Below are positions 24,600-36,318 of a stretch of DNA of 64,000 nt, one piece after another. How positions within the stretch are numbered: the first letter of the stretch is position 1; the number at the start of each line of letters is the position of its first letter. A model generated the notes under the pieces. The model made no database searches, was not told the DNA's origin, and was given only the letters and a program-made list of their open reading frames with translations. A program made the translations under genes and the position numbers. Origin of the DNA: Marchantia polymorpha subsp. ruderalis (lineage: Eukaryota; Streptophyta; Marchantiopsida; Marchantiales; Marchantiaceae); contig AP031351.1 of NCBI GenBank assembly GCA_037833965.1, positions 18,922,501 to 18,986,500 of the forward strand, written 5' to 3'.

Positions 24600-27500
24600 T
24601 GTCTTCTAACACAATCATTTTGTCTAGCATTGAAGTTTAGTTGTTCGGATCTATTTAAACACTCACCTGTGAACTAATCATTGCGTTCAAAAGGTTATGG
24701 TCATGATTCATAATCCTTTTGTGTTTGGTCTCTTAAAAACTCAATATTTCAGAAAACTATTTTTATAACCTTTTTGAACCATAGTCCGTTGTTGTTGTTC
24801 CCATTTTACTGTAGCAGTTTTATATAATTGGTAAATGATCACATACAAAATGGACAACCCTTATCACATATACCAGCTCTTTTTACAATTAAATTCTTAA
24901 AAATATAAATAATATTTTCTACACTTCATTATTGACATTTTCTTTTTTAATATCAAAAACATAAAAAATCAAAAAATTTGAATTCATATTATTACTAACA
25001 TATTTTAATTCTCTTTATGATTTCCATTTTTTTCAATGCTAAAGATTTTTCCTGTAATTTAAAATGAGCATGAATGAAATGTTCATCATGTAAAATTTCT
25101 AATATATTCAATATTAAATTTTTTATATCAATATCAAATTTCAAATTCTATAAGATGTTGTGTGCAATCAAATTTTGTTCAATTTTTGAAATGAAAACTG
25201 AAGAATTTCTACTTATCATTTCATTCTACTTCAAAAAAATATTTTTGATAGAGAGATTAAATAATAATCCAAGTGTTATTTCATTAAGTATAATCAACAC
25301 TGTTACTAGATTCACAATCAATATATATAAAGTTATTTACTTTTCCTTGAATACAAAAAAAATTACAACTTTGATTTAATATTCTTGTTTTAAATTATGC
25401 ACAGAACAAACTCTATAGATTTTTTATCCACTTACATGTGTAGATCTATATATTTAAATTTATAATATGACTCAAAGTAATAATTTTTGTATAATAGTTG
25501 AATTTTTTATTATCAATAAAACTGCAGAAATTAATATCCTTTATAAACATTATAAAAAATATTTACTTGAGAATGATTTACTTTAGAATCATCAAATGAT
25601 TTATAAAAATATTTGAAATGTAAAATTCTTATACGTCAAGATTTGTGTAAAAGTTTTGAGTCATCATAGGTAGTTAAAAAACAACTTCATCTGAATTGAT
25701 TCAATGTATTCAATCATGTACTGATTTCAGCATATTTTATATATATATATATATATAAAATATGTTAAGCGTATAAATTACAAATTTCTTTTGAAGATTT
25801 CTCATTCTTCATACAGCAAAATTTCAAAACCAAAATATTCAATGTGAAATAAATTTAGTCGAAATAAATTTAAATATTCAAACCAAGTCAAATTATAAAT
25901 TAAAAAATAATGTTTTAGACTCAAAGAAATAAAAAAAATCAACTTTAAAAAAATTCTGAAGACAAATTACATCTTCATTTAAACAATTTCATTCCATTCA
26001 ATTTTAGATTCGTGTATGAAATTTTTTTCTACTTGTAAAATTGAGGAGAAAAAAAACCAAAAACTCAATACATTATAGGGGAAAATTTTTGGTTTTAAAT
26101 TTTTTTAAATATTGAGACTGTGATGGACAGAAACCAATCAATTTTTGATGATCATATATAATTGATACATAAATAAATCCATTCATTTGAACTTAAATAT
26201 ATGTGTTTTATGTTTTCATATTAATTTTTATAATATATGTTGGATGTTTTTTTGTTTTTTTCACTGCCAACATAGATAAAATGAAGTATTTTTTTTCTTT
26301 TTTTTAACTCAAATGTTGATGAAGTTGTCAGATTTTTGTTAAACCAAACCTATATGTTTCTCGAATTATTTATAATTTATTTAAAAATATATTCTTACAT
26401 TATTTAAATTTTTTGAATTCTTCATGATTTAAAATATTATATTAAAATAAAAATAGGAAAAACCATCTTCACAATATCTTTATTTTCGTTTGTTTAAAAA
26501 ACGATGCATAATTTCACAATATGAAATTAATCTTTTGTTGACTTTGATACAATTTGACAAATTTGACAAATTTTTGTTTGAATATATGATAAATAGTTCA
26601 TTTACATTCATATTATCGTATGATAGATTTCGACTACTTGAAGTTTAATGTAGGTCTATTAGAATTTGCATATAGACATATATTTTTTCAAATTCATGTA
26701 AAGAAGTATGTACCATCAAATAAAAATTACAAAATATTCATCAATTTTTATTAAAAATGCAGTTTTGATTTTTGTTCATTTATAATGTATAATGATAAAT
26801 ATTTACATATAAATTAAATTTATTTGTTATTTAAATCTTATTTTCATTTTGCATGAAAATTTGCCACCTCATAGCAAAAATATGTCGTAAACAAGGATGC
26901 TATGCAGTGGTTTAATTCATCTGTCTATTTGAATGAATATATATTATCAAACATGCAATTTGAGGTTATTTATTGAAACATTTCATACATCTATTTGAAA
27001 TAATTCATTCCATAAATGCAGCTTGGATCCATGTAATTTTTCTTGTTTATTTGGAGTTAAATTTTTTGTCGTGGTGTTATTAAAAATGTTGATGTTTGCA
27101 AGAGGGATAAAATGTTAGTTTGACTTCCACATGTGAGAATCAAATGATTGCATTTCTAAGTATTACGATTAATTAGAGATATATTTTATTTGGAAGATGA
27201 TTGAAGAAGACTTTGAGGCTGGAAATATATCATATACACGACTTTTGAAATCATGCTTGCACATTTTTCATATAAATTATAAAATATCAACAAAAGAAAA
27301 CGCAATAAAGTATAGGAAAATGAAGAGATATTACTTTTTCATGTGCTACTTTTGAAATTATATGGAGCTAGGGACATCAACTTCGAAATTTTTGTTTTGT
27401 TAGAAAGAGTGCACAAGAGTATATGATACTTAGAAGGTCACAATCCTTGTATGACTGTACAGACTACGCGAGCGAACTATTGTTGTACTCTACGTTGGAG

Positions 27501-27600
27501 AACATATTAAATGAATTGTGTTAATTAATGATTGGTGGAAGGCTCATGTAAAAAGAAAAACGGTTTGATCAGATCGTTAGTATATTCTAGGTGCAATAGT
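24600..27600. other. AT-rich intergenic desert
   Basis: Low-complexity AT-rich DNA with stops in all frames. The only notable structure is the 34-bp palindrome at 25731-25764. I see no gene. Confidence 0.7.
25731..25764. repeat. 34-bp perfect palindrome built on (AT)n
   Basis: CATATTTTATA and TATAAAATATG flank an (AT)n core symmetrically, so the palindrome is longer than the microsatellite itself. Confidence 0.9.
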
Positions 27601-30180
27601 GCCTAAGCTATCTTCCATTGTGATGGTATGGGGCGTGAGCCCCGTCTTACCCGTCGGGTTTACTCCATGTAGGACTGCCTATCGTTCCTGCTATATTTAC
27701 TCTGTTATCAGTTCAACATCGTGGGCTATTATTGCTCGCCCTATCTATTTGCAATACAGTAGCAGTAGCTGGTAACATAGTTGATCAGACTTTCTTTTCA
27801 TCTTCTGTGACTCGTCTTCGGTCCGGCTCTATGCCGCGCTTCCCTGTTTGTCTTTTGGCGCCTTGTCGCTTTCCGGATTCAGATTTTATTTGTGTGGCTC
27901 TCGTTTAAATCCGGAAAGAATTATGCGACAGCAAACTGACTCCCTATTGTGCATGCCCATGATCGAGGGAGACCGGGTGTTAGCAGGGACACAACATATT
28001 TTAATGGCGACCATGGCCAGCAAATTATTGTGGGAAGGAGAAATATCATCTAGCCAAGATCAAAGCCGGAGGTCCAGCTGGATCGGCAGAATAACATGCA
28101 TCTAGGCGACATGGAATCTCTGGTCCCAGGTTTGTGTTCACAAGACAGATGTGTGTGACAAGCTTCAGCGTTTACCATACGCCTACAGAGGAAGGCAAGA
28201 GCACGATGTAGAATGTTAGAGAGCAGAACGAATGGGCATGGAGAGGGAAAAAATCGTCATGGATGATCGGATTGAGAAATCTCGATTTTTATTCGGAGAA
28301 ACAGATGGAGACGATTCGCTCTGCTCTGCTCGATGGAATCTTGAAACAAACGGGCTTCCTTCAAGGTTCCGACTCGAACAAACAACATGATAAGTACAGT
28401 GGTCAACTCTTGCGGAAGTACCCAAAAAATTGGCAAAATATCAATATCACGAGAAACATGAAGGGATGGAGTCCGAGGGAGGAAGGGAGTAAAGTTGTGT
28501 GGTGATCCATCGTGCGCACTCTCGCGCCCCAAGTTTCTGCAATCTTCGGGTTTTGTTTTGTTCATCGGAATACTGTAATCGCAGCTCGTGGTTGAAGGAT
28601 GTACTCTACGTCGCAATAAAGAAGGAAAGCGAAGACGACTTGTCATCTGCAAATGATCTGGGCCGACGAAAGTCTTAGGAAAGTCAGACTTTTCAAGAAG
28701 TTAGGGACAACAGTTTCGGCACAGTACACCGTAATCCCGTGACCATGAAGCGAGAGTTGGTGAAGTTCGGCCCTGCCTCCCTCCCTCCCTGCCATCGAGG
28801 AAGCAGGGAGGCCAGATTAGGTCACTATGCGCACTTCGGGCATCTCCGCCTCGCGGCCGAGAAAGGGAATCCAGCGAGCGAGCGAATTTCTGAGCCCGGC
28901 CCGGCCCCGGCCAGCACAGCTGGTACCACACTGTTCCGTGTGGAGAAGTGCACCAAATCGAGAGGAGAGGCGAGGAGCAAAAGCAGGAACATTCCTTGGC
29001 CAGCCGAGACCCTTGCCACTTTGCACACGAAAAAGCGCAGGCGCCCGGATGGATGTATGAAGCCAAAGCGCGCGATGCAAAGTGGACGCCCGGGCGCAAC
29101 AGCTCCGTGAGTCGTTGGTCCACGCAGCAACAGCCACAGCGGACCCGGGGCGACCCAATTAGCTGCTGCGCCACATTTAGATCGGATGTGGGTCGCTCGC
29201 TCTCTTTTCGCACCCCCTGTCAGGCAGCTCCACACTTCAGCGCCACCTGTATCCTGAGCTGGATCTGCCAGCCCAATCAGCACAATTGGAGCCCGGTGGC
29301 ACACAACACTACAAAGTACGCACAATTCGCGGCTCAGAACTTATCCTGCCTGCCTGACTGCGGCGGCTTAATCCAGCCCACTGGGTCGGGTACGGATTGC
29401 TCCCTTTTTGACGAAAGAGTGTGGTTTCCTCGGACCATCTGCCCCGTCGGCCCCAGGACCGCCGCATCTTGACTCCCTGCTCTACAGGTTTCGTTATCCG
29501 CACTGGATATTCAGAAAGTGGCCCAGCAGCGAATGACTGTCGCGAAGTCCTGCCCCGCGCTCCGCGACGTCGCGGCCGGCCCACCCCCGCAGGTCGCAGA
29601 GTCGACGGACGACCACAGGACCCGGATGTGGTGTCGCCCTAGTACACTGCGTAGTACAGGGCAGTACAGAGGTTTCACCGTGCCAGAGGGCCGGGAATTG
29701 CGCAGTGCGGGATAGGGTGAGATCGAATGTCTTGTACGCGCGGACCGAAAACACGTTTTTTCGCCAAAGAATCGAGGCCGAAAATTGGCTAGTCCTAGAT
29801 GGGGCTGTACAACCGCACGATTTAATGTTGACGTGAAGGCTCAACGTCTTGGACCGCCAATCGAACAAACGGTCAGGACAGGGTAGTTCCATCCGTTGTG
29901 ACATGGTACTACGTTCGTGACCTTGTCTGCACCCGCACCCGAATTCCAGCAGGATTGCGTTTTTAGCGCTGGAGATGGAGCTGAACCAATGGCGAGCGCT
30001 CGGTCACTCCATCCGGCGTTCCCGACGAGTCATGAAGCCGGGGGCTTGAGCGTCGGTGGCCAAGCCGTCTGCCCACTGTAGTGCCGTGGTGAGCATACGT
30101 TTACGTCCCGGCGCCTGCGTGCGTCGGACAGGAGATAAGCAGAGAGGTGGGGCGAAAACAGAGGCCGAACGGACAAGGCA

Positions 30181-30231
30181 GGGGCAGGGGCAGGGCAGGG
30201 GAGGCGAGGGGTTGGGCGGGGCGGGCAGGGG
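30181..30231 (+). other. G-run cluster with G-quadruplex potential
   Basis: At least eight runs of three or more G lie within about 50 bp (GGGGCAGGGGCAGGGCAGGG and onward). This satisfies the usual G-quadruplex pattern on the plus strand. Confidence 0.7.
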
Positions 30232-30335
30232 CAGAGAACATAATGGAATCAGATGACCGACCCACCTACCCTGCCTCCGTTATTTGTGAATCTTTGAATG
30301 AGCATGACAGAGTCCATTTCAGAAGCTACTGGCAC

Positions 30336-30371
30336 TTGGATTTGGATTTGGATTTGGGACTTGGGATTTGG
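30336..30371 (+). repeat. TTTGGA/TTTGGG short tandem repeat
   Basis: Units TTGGATTTGGATTTGGATTTGGG are repeated. They resemble but do not match the plant telomere unit TTTAGGG. Confidence 0.8.
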
Positions 30372-33300
30372 TGTCCGAGTTAACATGGCATAATCTATCT
30401 CTCTCTCTCTACGGTATCTATGGGGTCTCGTCTAACAACGCTTTTGCTTTAAAAGTAGCGTAACAGCTTATGTTCCTGGTAATCGCGATTGCCAGCCAGC
30501 CGGCCGGCCGAGGCCGAGCAAGTTGTGAGCCTTGTATGAGGGGAGTAGTTGGGTTGTTGCCTGGGACCATGATACTACCTTTCATCATGCACGAAACGCA
30601 GATTCTTTTGTCTCTCTCTCTCTCCCTCAGTGTGGTCGCTACTTTGGCAAAACATATTGATCGAAATACCGGACTTGGACATTTATCATGAAAATATAAG
30701 TGCAGGTCATAATGAAAGCATAGCCTCCGTGTCGGGCCGCTGATTTTCATTGTAGGAATATTGTTCCGAAAGGGAAAGGCAAATAAACTGTAAAATAGGT
30801 CCTGAATGACTTTCTCGAAAGCGAGACGAGACTCAAAAGGTCTTCTACCGACAGAGAATAAAGATCGGAGGCTAAATCCAGAACTTTCCTGTAAAATATA
30901 CTGCTAAGGAAGTTACAGTGCCCATGAATATTGCGCTCGGTCATGGCATGGCTACCGGTAGCACTTTAGTCGTCGCAGGGCGGAAGAAAGGTGGGAATTC
31001 GATCAAACATCATCAAATCCACTACGGTGGAAGTAGAAACTACCGAAAAGAGGCTTGCATTCCAATCTGCTGCTCCTGGTGTAGCTCGTGTCATCTGCCT
31101 GAGGGGCGACGACATGATTTTACATCGCTTTACGAGACGTAAAGGAATCATGTACGATCTTTGTTTTATAATTGTTTATTATCTTTTACGACCTTTGCAT
31201 CTTTCCCGTCCATTTTTCTTCCAGCAAGTGGGACATCAGGATTATGGCTCATTTACAATTCTGGCCCCGAAAAGCGAAGTGGGGGTGCACTGCCCGAGAG
31301 CGAGCAGCATCAACGTTGCAGAGTCATAACCACAACAGCGTAAAAGTCAAAACGTGCAAATGAAACATATTCCATTATTATTTTCTTAACTAACTTGTGC
31401 TCCCATTGGCCCTGACCGAACTGGAAAGAACGTACATCAACGCAGAAGGAATGGTAAAAGGGCTCCCCTGGACCATCGCCTCGCCTGTGAGATGGCACGA
31501 GCCGGTCATATCCCGCTTCGAATCCCCTCCGAGATCCACAGGCACCCGTCCTCGACGAAGTCGTCGAACGCGCTGCAGAACACGGTAGCGGCAACCCGAG
31601 GATGGCTCGTTGCAGGCTCCCGACTACGATTTTTACCTATCGATGGTGGGCCCTCGGGCTGTCATCCAATCGGCCCGAGAGATCCAGTCGTCCATACGTC
31701 GATCGGCAAAGCGGGTTAATGGTTGTCGTCGGTTTGCGCCGGTCCGGCGGGCGGGCGCCCGGGCGGGCTGGTGAATCGAGTTCACGTCTTGCTGTCGGTC
31801 GACGGACTGGACCCGCTCGTTGGAAGCGAGGGGATGGGGCAATCTTACTTTCCTCTACGAAGCTTTCCCAGCGACAAGAGCGGCGAGGAAGAAAGGCGAT
31901 TATGAAGATCAGACATCCATTAAAGAAAGGGTGGGCTCCACACGAGTCGCGAGTTTCCCTTCTGCGACGAGTCGTGAAAATAACCGAATACAACCTGGCC
32001 GCAATTGGTAGATTTTCGATGCTCGTTACGCCGACGGGGAGCGACAAGTATGCCTGCGCAGGATTATCGTTAAAAGCGTCGGTGTCACGTCACCATGTGC
32101 TCGAAGGAATGAAGAAGAAGAAGAAGAAGAAGCCGAAAGAAGGAAAATCCCAAGGGTTGTTTCCTCTAAGCTTCCTGGACCTGGTGAGCGATGTGGCACC
32201 GGTCGAGTCGACAAAGAATGCCAAATAGCCGGACTGTGACCCGGATCGGCTGGAGAAACACTCAAATGTGGCCGCCCTTGTCATGTCCCGCAACCACTAT
32301 GGGCTACGGAGAGCATCTTTTGGAAGAACGAGAGAATTGGCGCTTCGAAGGCGAGAGAGCGCGCGAGCGAGCTAGCTCCGTTGCATCTCTCGGACTCTAA
32401 ATCAGAGAGAGCACGAGATGCACGCCTCCGCAAAGACAATATCATACTCGTCGCTCCCGATGATGCCCCAGCTATGACATGACCTCATCGCGCTCGCTCA
32501 ACTCCTCAAGAAGCACCGGCGAGGAGACCATCCTTTTAGCTGTATTACAGGGGGCCACCTTTTTTTTCTGGAGGCGGGCGCCGAAGCCTTATCATTTGCT
32601 TTGCTTTCCTTTTATTTTTCCCCGGGGGGCCTTCCCTTTCCCGGAAAAGCAATGAAAGAAAGAAAGAAAAGAGATATGATTTACCAGCGAAAGAGGTCTT
32701 TTTGGCCAGAAAAGGTCGACGCGTCGGCCCCATGATTCATGCGATAAGCAGCGCATCGACGTGCTGCGGGACCGGCTCGTCGGGGAAAACAGGGTCGGGG
32801 CTGCAGCTTCGGGGATAGAAGATACCAGAAGTTCCCAGCCCGGCCCGCCCGTTCGGCGGCGGCCGGCCTGGGAAGGGAGACCTTGGAGCGCGGCAGCCTC
32901 GACCCTGACGGTGACCCCCGGTCCACATCATCCGAGCGGAGGAGCCAGCTCAAATGATGATGAGGAGTTTCACCTGGCGAGGAGTCGAGAACGGTGGCCA
33001 CGTTGGATCGGGAAAGGAAGAATATACGGAACTGTATTTTCACGTGAACTAATACGGGCATGCGTACGTGGCGCCCGAAGAGGAAAAGATTTTCATGCCT
33101 CGGTGCTGAGCCACACGTTATGAGTGGCTCTCGTTCGCTCCCACGTGAGCACTCGCGACGCTTTTGAGTTCGAGCAATTCTTGTAACTAGTGGATGGCCT
33201 GGCCCTAAAGCAAAGCGGAGCAAAAGCTCTCAAGTGGAACCCTCCGCTGCTCGAAAGCGACCTGCTGCTTATCGCGAGCGTCTCCATGTCCGCCAGCCGG

Positions 33301-34242
33301 TCGTCGACCGGCTGCCGGAGCGCCCAGGAGCGGTTTAGGGCTCGCTTTTCGCCCCTGCTCCTTGCAGAGCATGGCGGTTTTTTATTCGCACAGCTTTTGC
33401 CGATCTTACCCACACCTCACACACCGGCCTCCCTCGTCCTCGGCCATCGAGCAGCCACGGGCCCGGGCCGGGACGCCGACCGGCGCGAACTCCAGGCGGG
33501 CCAGGTCGCCCCGTAGGCCATGTCGGGGAAGACGGGCGGAAGCAGGGTCGAGGCCGACCAGCCGGTGCCGCCACCGGCGAGCGACCGGTTCGCGCGAAAA
33601 CCCCCCAGGCCCAGCAGTGCAGAGGAGCCACCGCATTTCCTTACACAGCCAGCGCTGGTTCTCACCTCCTCACAACTCTCCCCGTGTTCGCCCTCTCGGC
33701 CGTCGTCGTCTCTTCTCCACCTCTCCTTTCCCCGGTCCCCCGCGCGGTCCTTGATCGATCGATCGATCCATCGCGCGCCCGCCTGCCTTCCCTCTCTCCT
33801 CCCTTTCCTCCCTTCCTTGATGAGAGTGAAGCTCTTCGTCTCGTGTGCCTCTCGTCTCCGCTGCCTGCTTGTCGGACTGGCTGGCGTGCTTGGCTGGGCT
33901 GGCCTGGTGTCTGCGGCCGACCATCAACGACGACGTCTCGACATGAGGCTCTCTTGAAGCGCCGAGAGCTGGTTTCGCTGTGAGCTTGTGGCTGTGTGTG
34001 CGTGTGTGTGAGCGAGCGAGTGTGTGATTGACTCTTGTGCGTGGCAGCGCTCTCTGTCGACAGGTCGAGGCCGAGCGCAGTTCGCTTCTACTATTCACCT
34101 CTTGTGCTCTTTCACGGGCGGAGGAGCGAGCGAAGTTGCGAGCGTGACGGGCGAAGAAGAAGCGCTAGGAAGCAGGGACAGACTTTGCCATCAACGAGTG
34201 CTGTGTGTGCGATAGGAAGGGAAGGGCCGATTTCGGTAGGTA

Positions 34243-34308
34243 ATGTGCTTGGCGAGTAAGCTGGATCTGGTGGATTGGAGGAGGCGCCCGCTGGTAGACG
34301 ATAGGTAA
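34243..34308 (+). promoter_or_regulatory. Upstream ORF 1 in the probable CDF leader (21 codons plus stop)
   Basis: ATG at 34243 runs in frame to TAA at 34306-34308. Whether it is in the mRNA depends on the unproven transcription start. Confidence 0.35.
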
Positions 34309-34421
34309 TTGACAGACAGACAGACAGACAGGTTGCAATCTTGACAGGTCCGTTGCTGTGGAGAGTCCGTGGGAAGGTGCCGGTGGGTGGTGGTAATAAG
34401 GGGCGTGGAGGGCAAGGTGGT

Positions 34422-34487
34422 ATGGAAGAAGTGTTCTGGTCAGGAAACAGGGTGAAGAGAAAGGACGATATATCAGCGATCTGTTGA
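34422..34487 (+). promoter_or_regulatory. Upstream ORF 2 in the probable CDF leader (21 codons plus stop)
   Basis: ATG at 34422 (MEEVFWSGN start) runs to TGA at 34485-34487. It lies about 175 bp before the CDF start. Confidence 0.4.
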
Positions 34488-34630
34488 AGAAGTTCTAGCT
34501 GTAGAAAAAGAAAGGCCGAGTTTAGGGAGCGCGATTCCCTGAGGAATAGTTTTCTGGGTAAAGATCTGCGACGGAGGCTGAAGGCTGGGTCAGGACGTGG
34601 GACGGCACGAAATGGCATGTGCTTGAGGAT

Positions 34631-34666
34631 ATGGATTGCCGTCGAAGCTCAAGAATTTCAGTATGA
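34631..34666 (+). promoter_or_regulatory. Upstream ORF overlapping the CDF start codon (ATGA junction)
   Basis: ATG at 34631 opens an 11-codon frame, [11 protein letters not shown], whose TGA stop (34664-34666) overlaps the CDF start ATG at 34663-34665. A ribosome finishing this peptide would be placed exactly on the CDF start, so reinitiation could couple the two frames. A second in-frame Met codon follows at 34666. Confidence 0.5.
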
Positions 34667-36269
34667 TGGATTCACCGATCAAGTTGTTCGGGAAAACAAT
34701 TGCTAAAGCTGCCGCTTCCGCATTCACAACATCATCAGGTGAAGCAGACGACGCTGAAGCAGTCCCGACTACGAGCAGTGGGGGCTGGGTTGATTTGCCA
34801 TCGTCGTCGCAGGTGTGTACTTCCCTTCCAGCTCTTTGAATGTATGCAAGCTGATCTTGCCTACCTGACGAGCATTCGAGCAGCCCTTCGTCGCTCGTCA
34901 CAGATGCGTTTCCGTGTCTTTTGCATAGCCACTCCTCAGGAGGGCTCAGGCTCCGCGCCTGCGTGTTTCAATCGATGCCTGCGTGAGTGTTTTGTGCGCT
35001 TTATGAATTGGTTCAATCGCCGTATAGGATAGGATAGTGTAGGATGCGATATGCTTTCTTTCCATGGAGGGGTGGCTCGCCGAGCACGTCGGCAGCCGGT
35101 GGCGAAGTCGCTAGTCCGTCTCAATGTCGCCTGCGCCAGAGCAGAGCATCGCGGGCCGTCGGGACTGACGTGGGCGGGCGTGCAATTTCTGTCTGGGATG
35201 TGCAGGATGTGAAGGAAAATGGAGCGGAAAGCAGCAGACTGGGGGAGATCAATGGAGGCGGGGTGACGTTCACGAGGCAGGAGGTGAAACGAGGATCGTC
35301 GCCCGACCGGACGTCGTCGGCGTGCAACAGCGCGGAGGAGGAGAAGCTGTGCGCGTCGCCGCGAGGCGGAGGCGGGGCCACGGGGGGAGCAGGAGCAGAG
35401 CTGACGCCCTCGGCCTCGGGGGGCGAGGCGGGCGCGGGCGACGACGAGGGCAGCGAGGAGGAGGATGGATCGGGCATGAATGGGCGCAGTAAAAAGGATG
35501 GCGGCGACGATGGCGGCAAGGGAGGGGAGAAGATGCCCCGACGGCCCGAGAATGCTGTTGCGTGTCCTCGATGCCATAGTTTTGAGACGAAGTTTTGTTA
35601 CTACAACAATTACAACGTCAATCAGCCCCGGCACTTCTGCAAGCACTGCCAGCGCTACTGGACCGCGGGCGGCACGCTGCGCAACGTGCCGGTGGGCGCC
35701 GGGCGGCGCAAGAACAAGCACGGCAGCACCATCGCGCCGCGCGGCCAGACGCCCGAGGTCGGCACCGTGCGCAGCGACGCGCCCGACATCGCCTCGCCGC
35801 TCATCGCGTCCAAGGGCGGCGTCGGGCCCGTGCCCGTGCAGGTAGCGGTCGTGCAGGCCGCGGGCAGCAAGGGCGGGATTGTGCGCATGGCCGTGCCTGC
35901 GGCCAGCGGCGACCCCTCGGTTCTGCCGTTTCTGCGAATGCAGCCCTCGCCGATGGACACCGCCTCCATCTTCATGGCCTCGTCCGATGCCGGCACCTCG
36001 AGCGACACGGTCACCGTGGCCTGCAAGCGCGGCCGGCTGGCCACTCCCGGGTTCAGCGACGCATCCACAGGTGCCAACGACATGGAGCAGCAGCAGCAGC
36101 AGCAGCAGCAGCCGTCTTGGGGGCAGCAGTCGTCGACGAATGATGAATCCGCCTGCTCGCCCCTCACGTCGGCGAATGGCAATGTTGTGGTGCATGAGAT
36201 TAAGGGCGAACCCGGGTCAGCGTGTCAGATGATGGGTGTGGCAGCGGTATCAGGAGTGGGGGGGCCCGA

Positions 36270-36318
<49 letters not shown>

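Larger units (their letters stand above)
27601..34662. other. Long GC-rich region upstream of the CDF gene
   Basis: About 7 kb of GC-rich DNA carries dozens of overlapping ORFs on both strands, none with a recognisable domain. That is expected at high GC and is not evidence of genes. Notable parts are a G-run cluster (30181-30231), a TTTGGA repeat (30336-30371), CT-rich tracts (33660-33860) and GATC repeats (33752-33768). The last 400-1000 bp probably form promoter and 5' leader of the CDF gene, with several short upstream ORFs from 34243 on. Confidence 0.5.

Noticed and set aside
28701..29472. Several 110-175 aa ORFs on both strands
   Set aside because: They overlap each other in nearly all frames, as expected for GC-rich non-coding DNA.
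31602..32228. 208-aa plus ORF
   Set aside because: One of many overlapping frames in GC-rich DNA; it includes a low-complexity Lys run and no domain.
22700..34600. Conserved plant miRNA precursors (miR156, 160, 166, 171, 319, 390 types)
   Set aside because: I looked for the mature core sequences by eye and found none; a systematic search was not possible.
35044..35205. ATG at 35044 as the Dof start
   Set aside because: It lies in the intron; the conserved N-terminal CDF motif is in the exon at 34663-34812, which joins in phase.
34936..36195. 419-aa minus-strand ORF opposite the Dof gene
   Set aside because: It is the antisense shadow of the GC-rich CDF exon; its Arg/Ala/His-rich composition and lack of a domain fit that.
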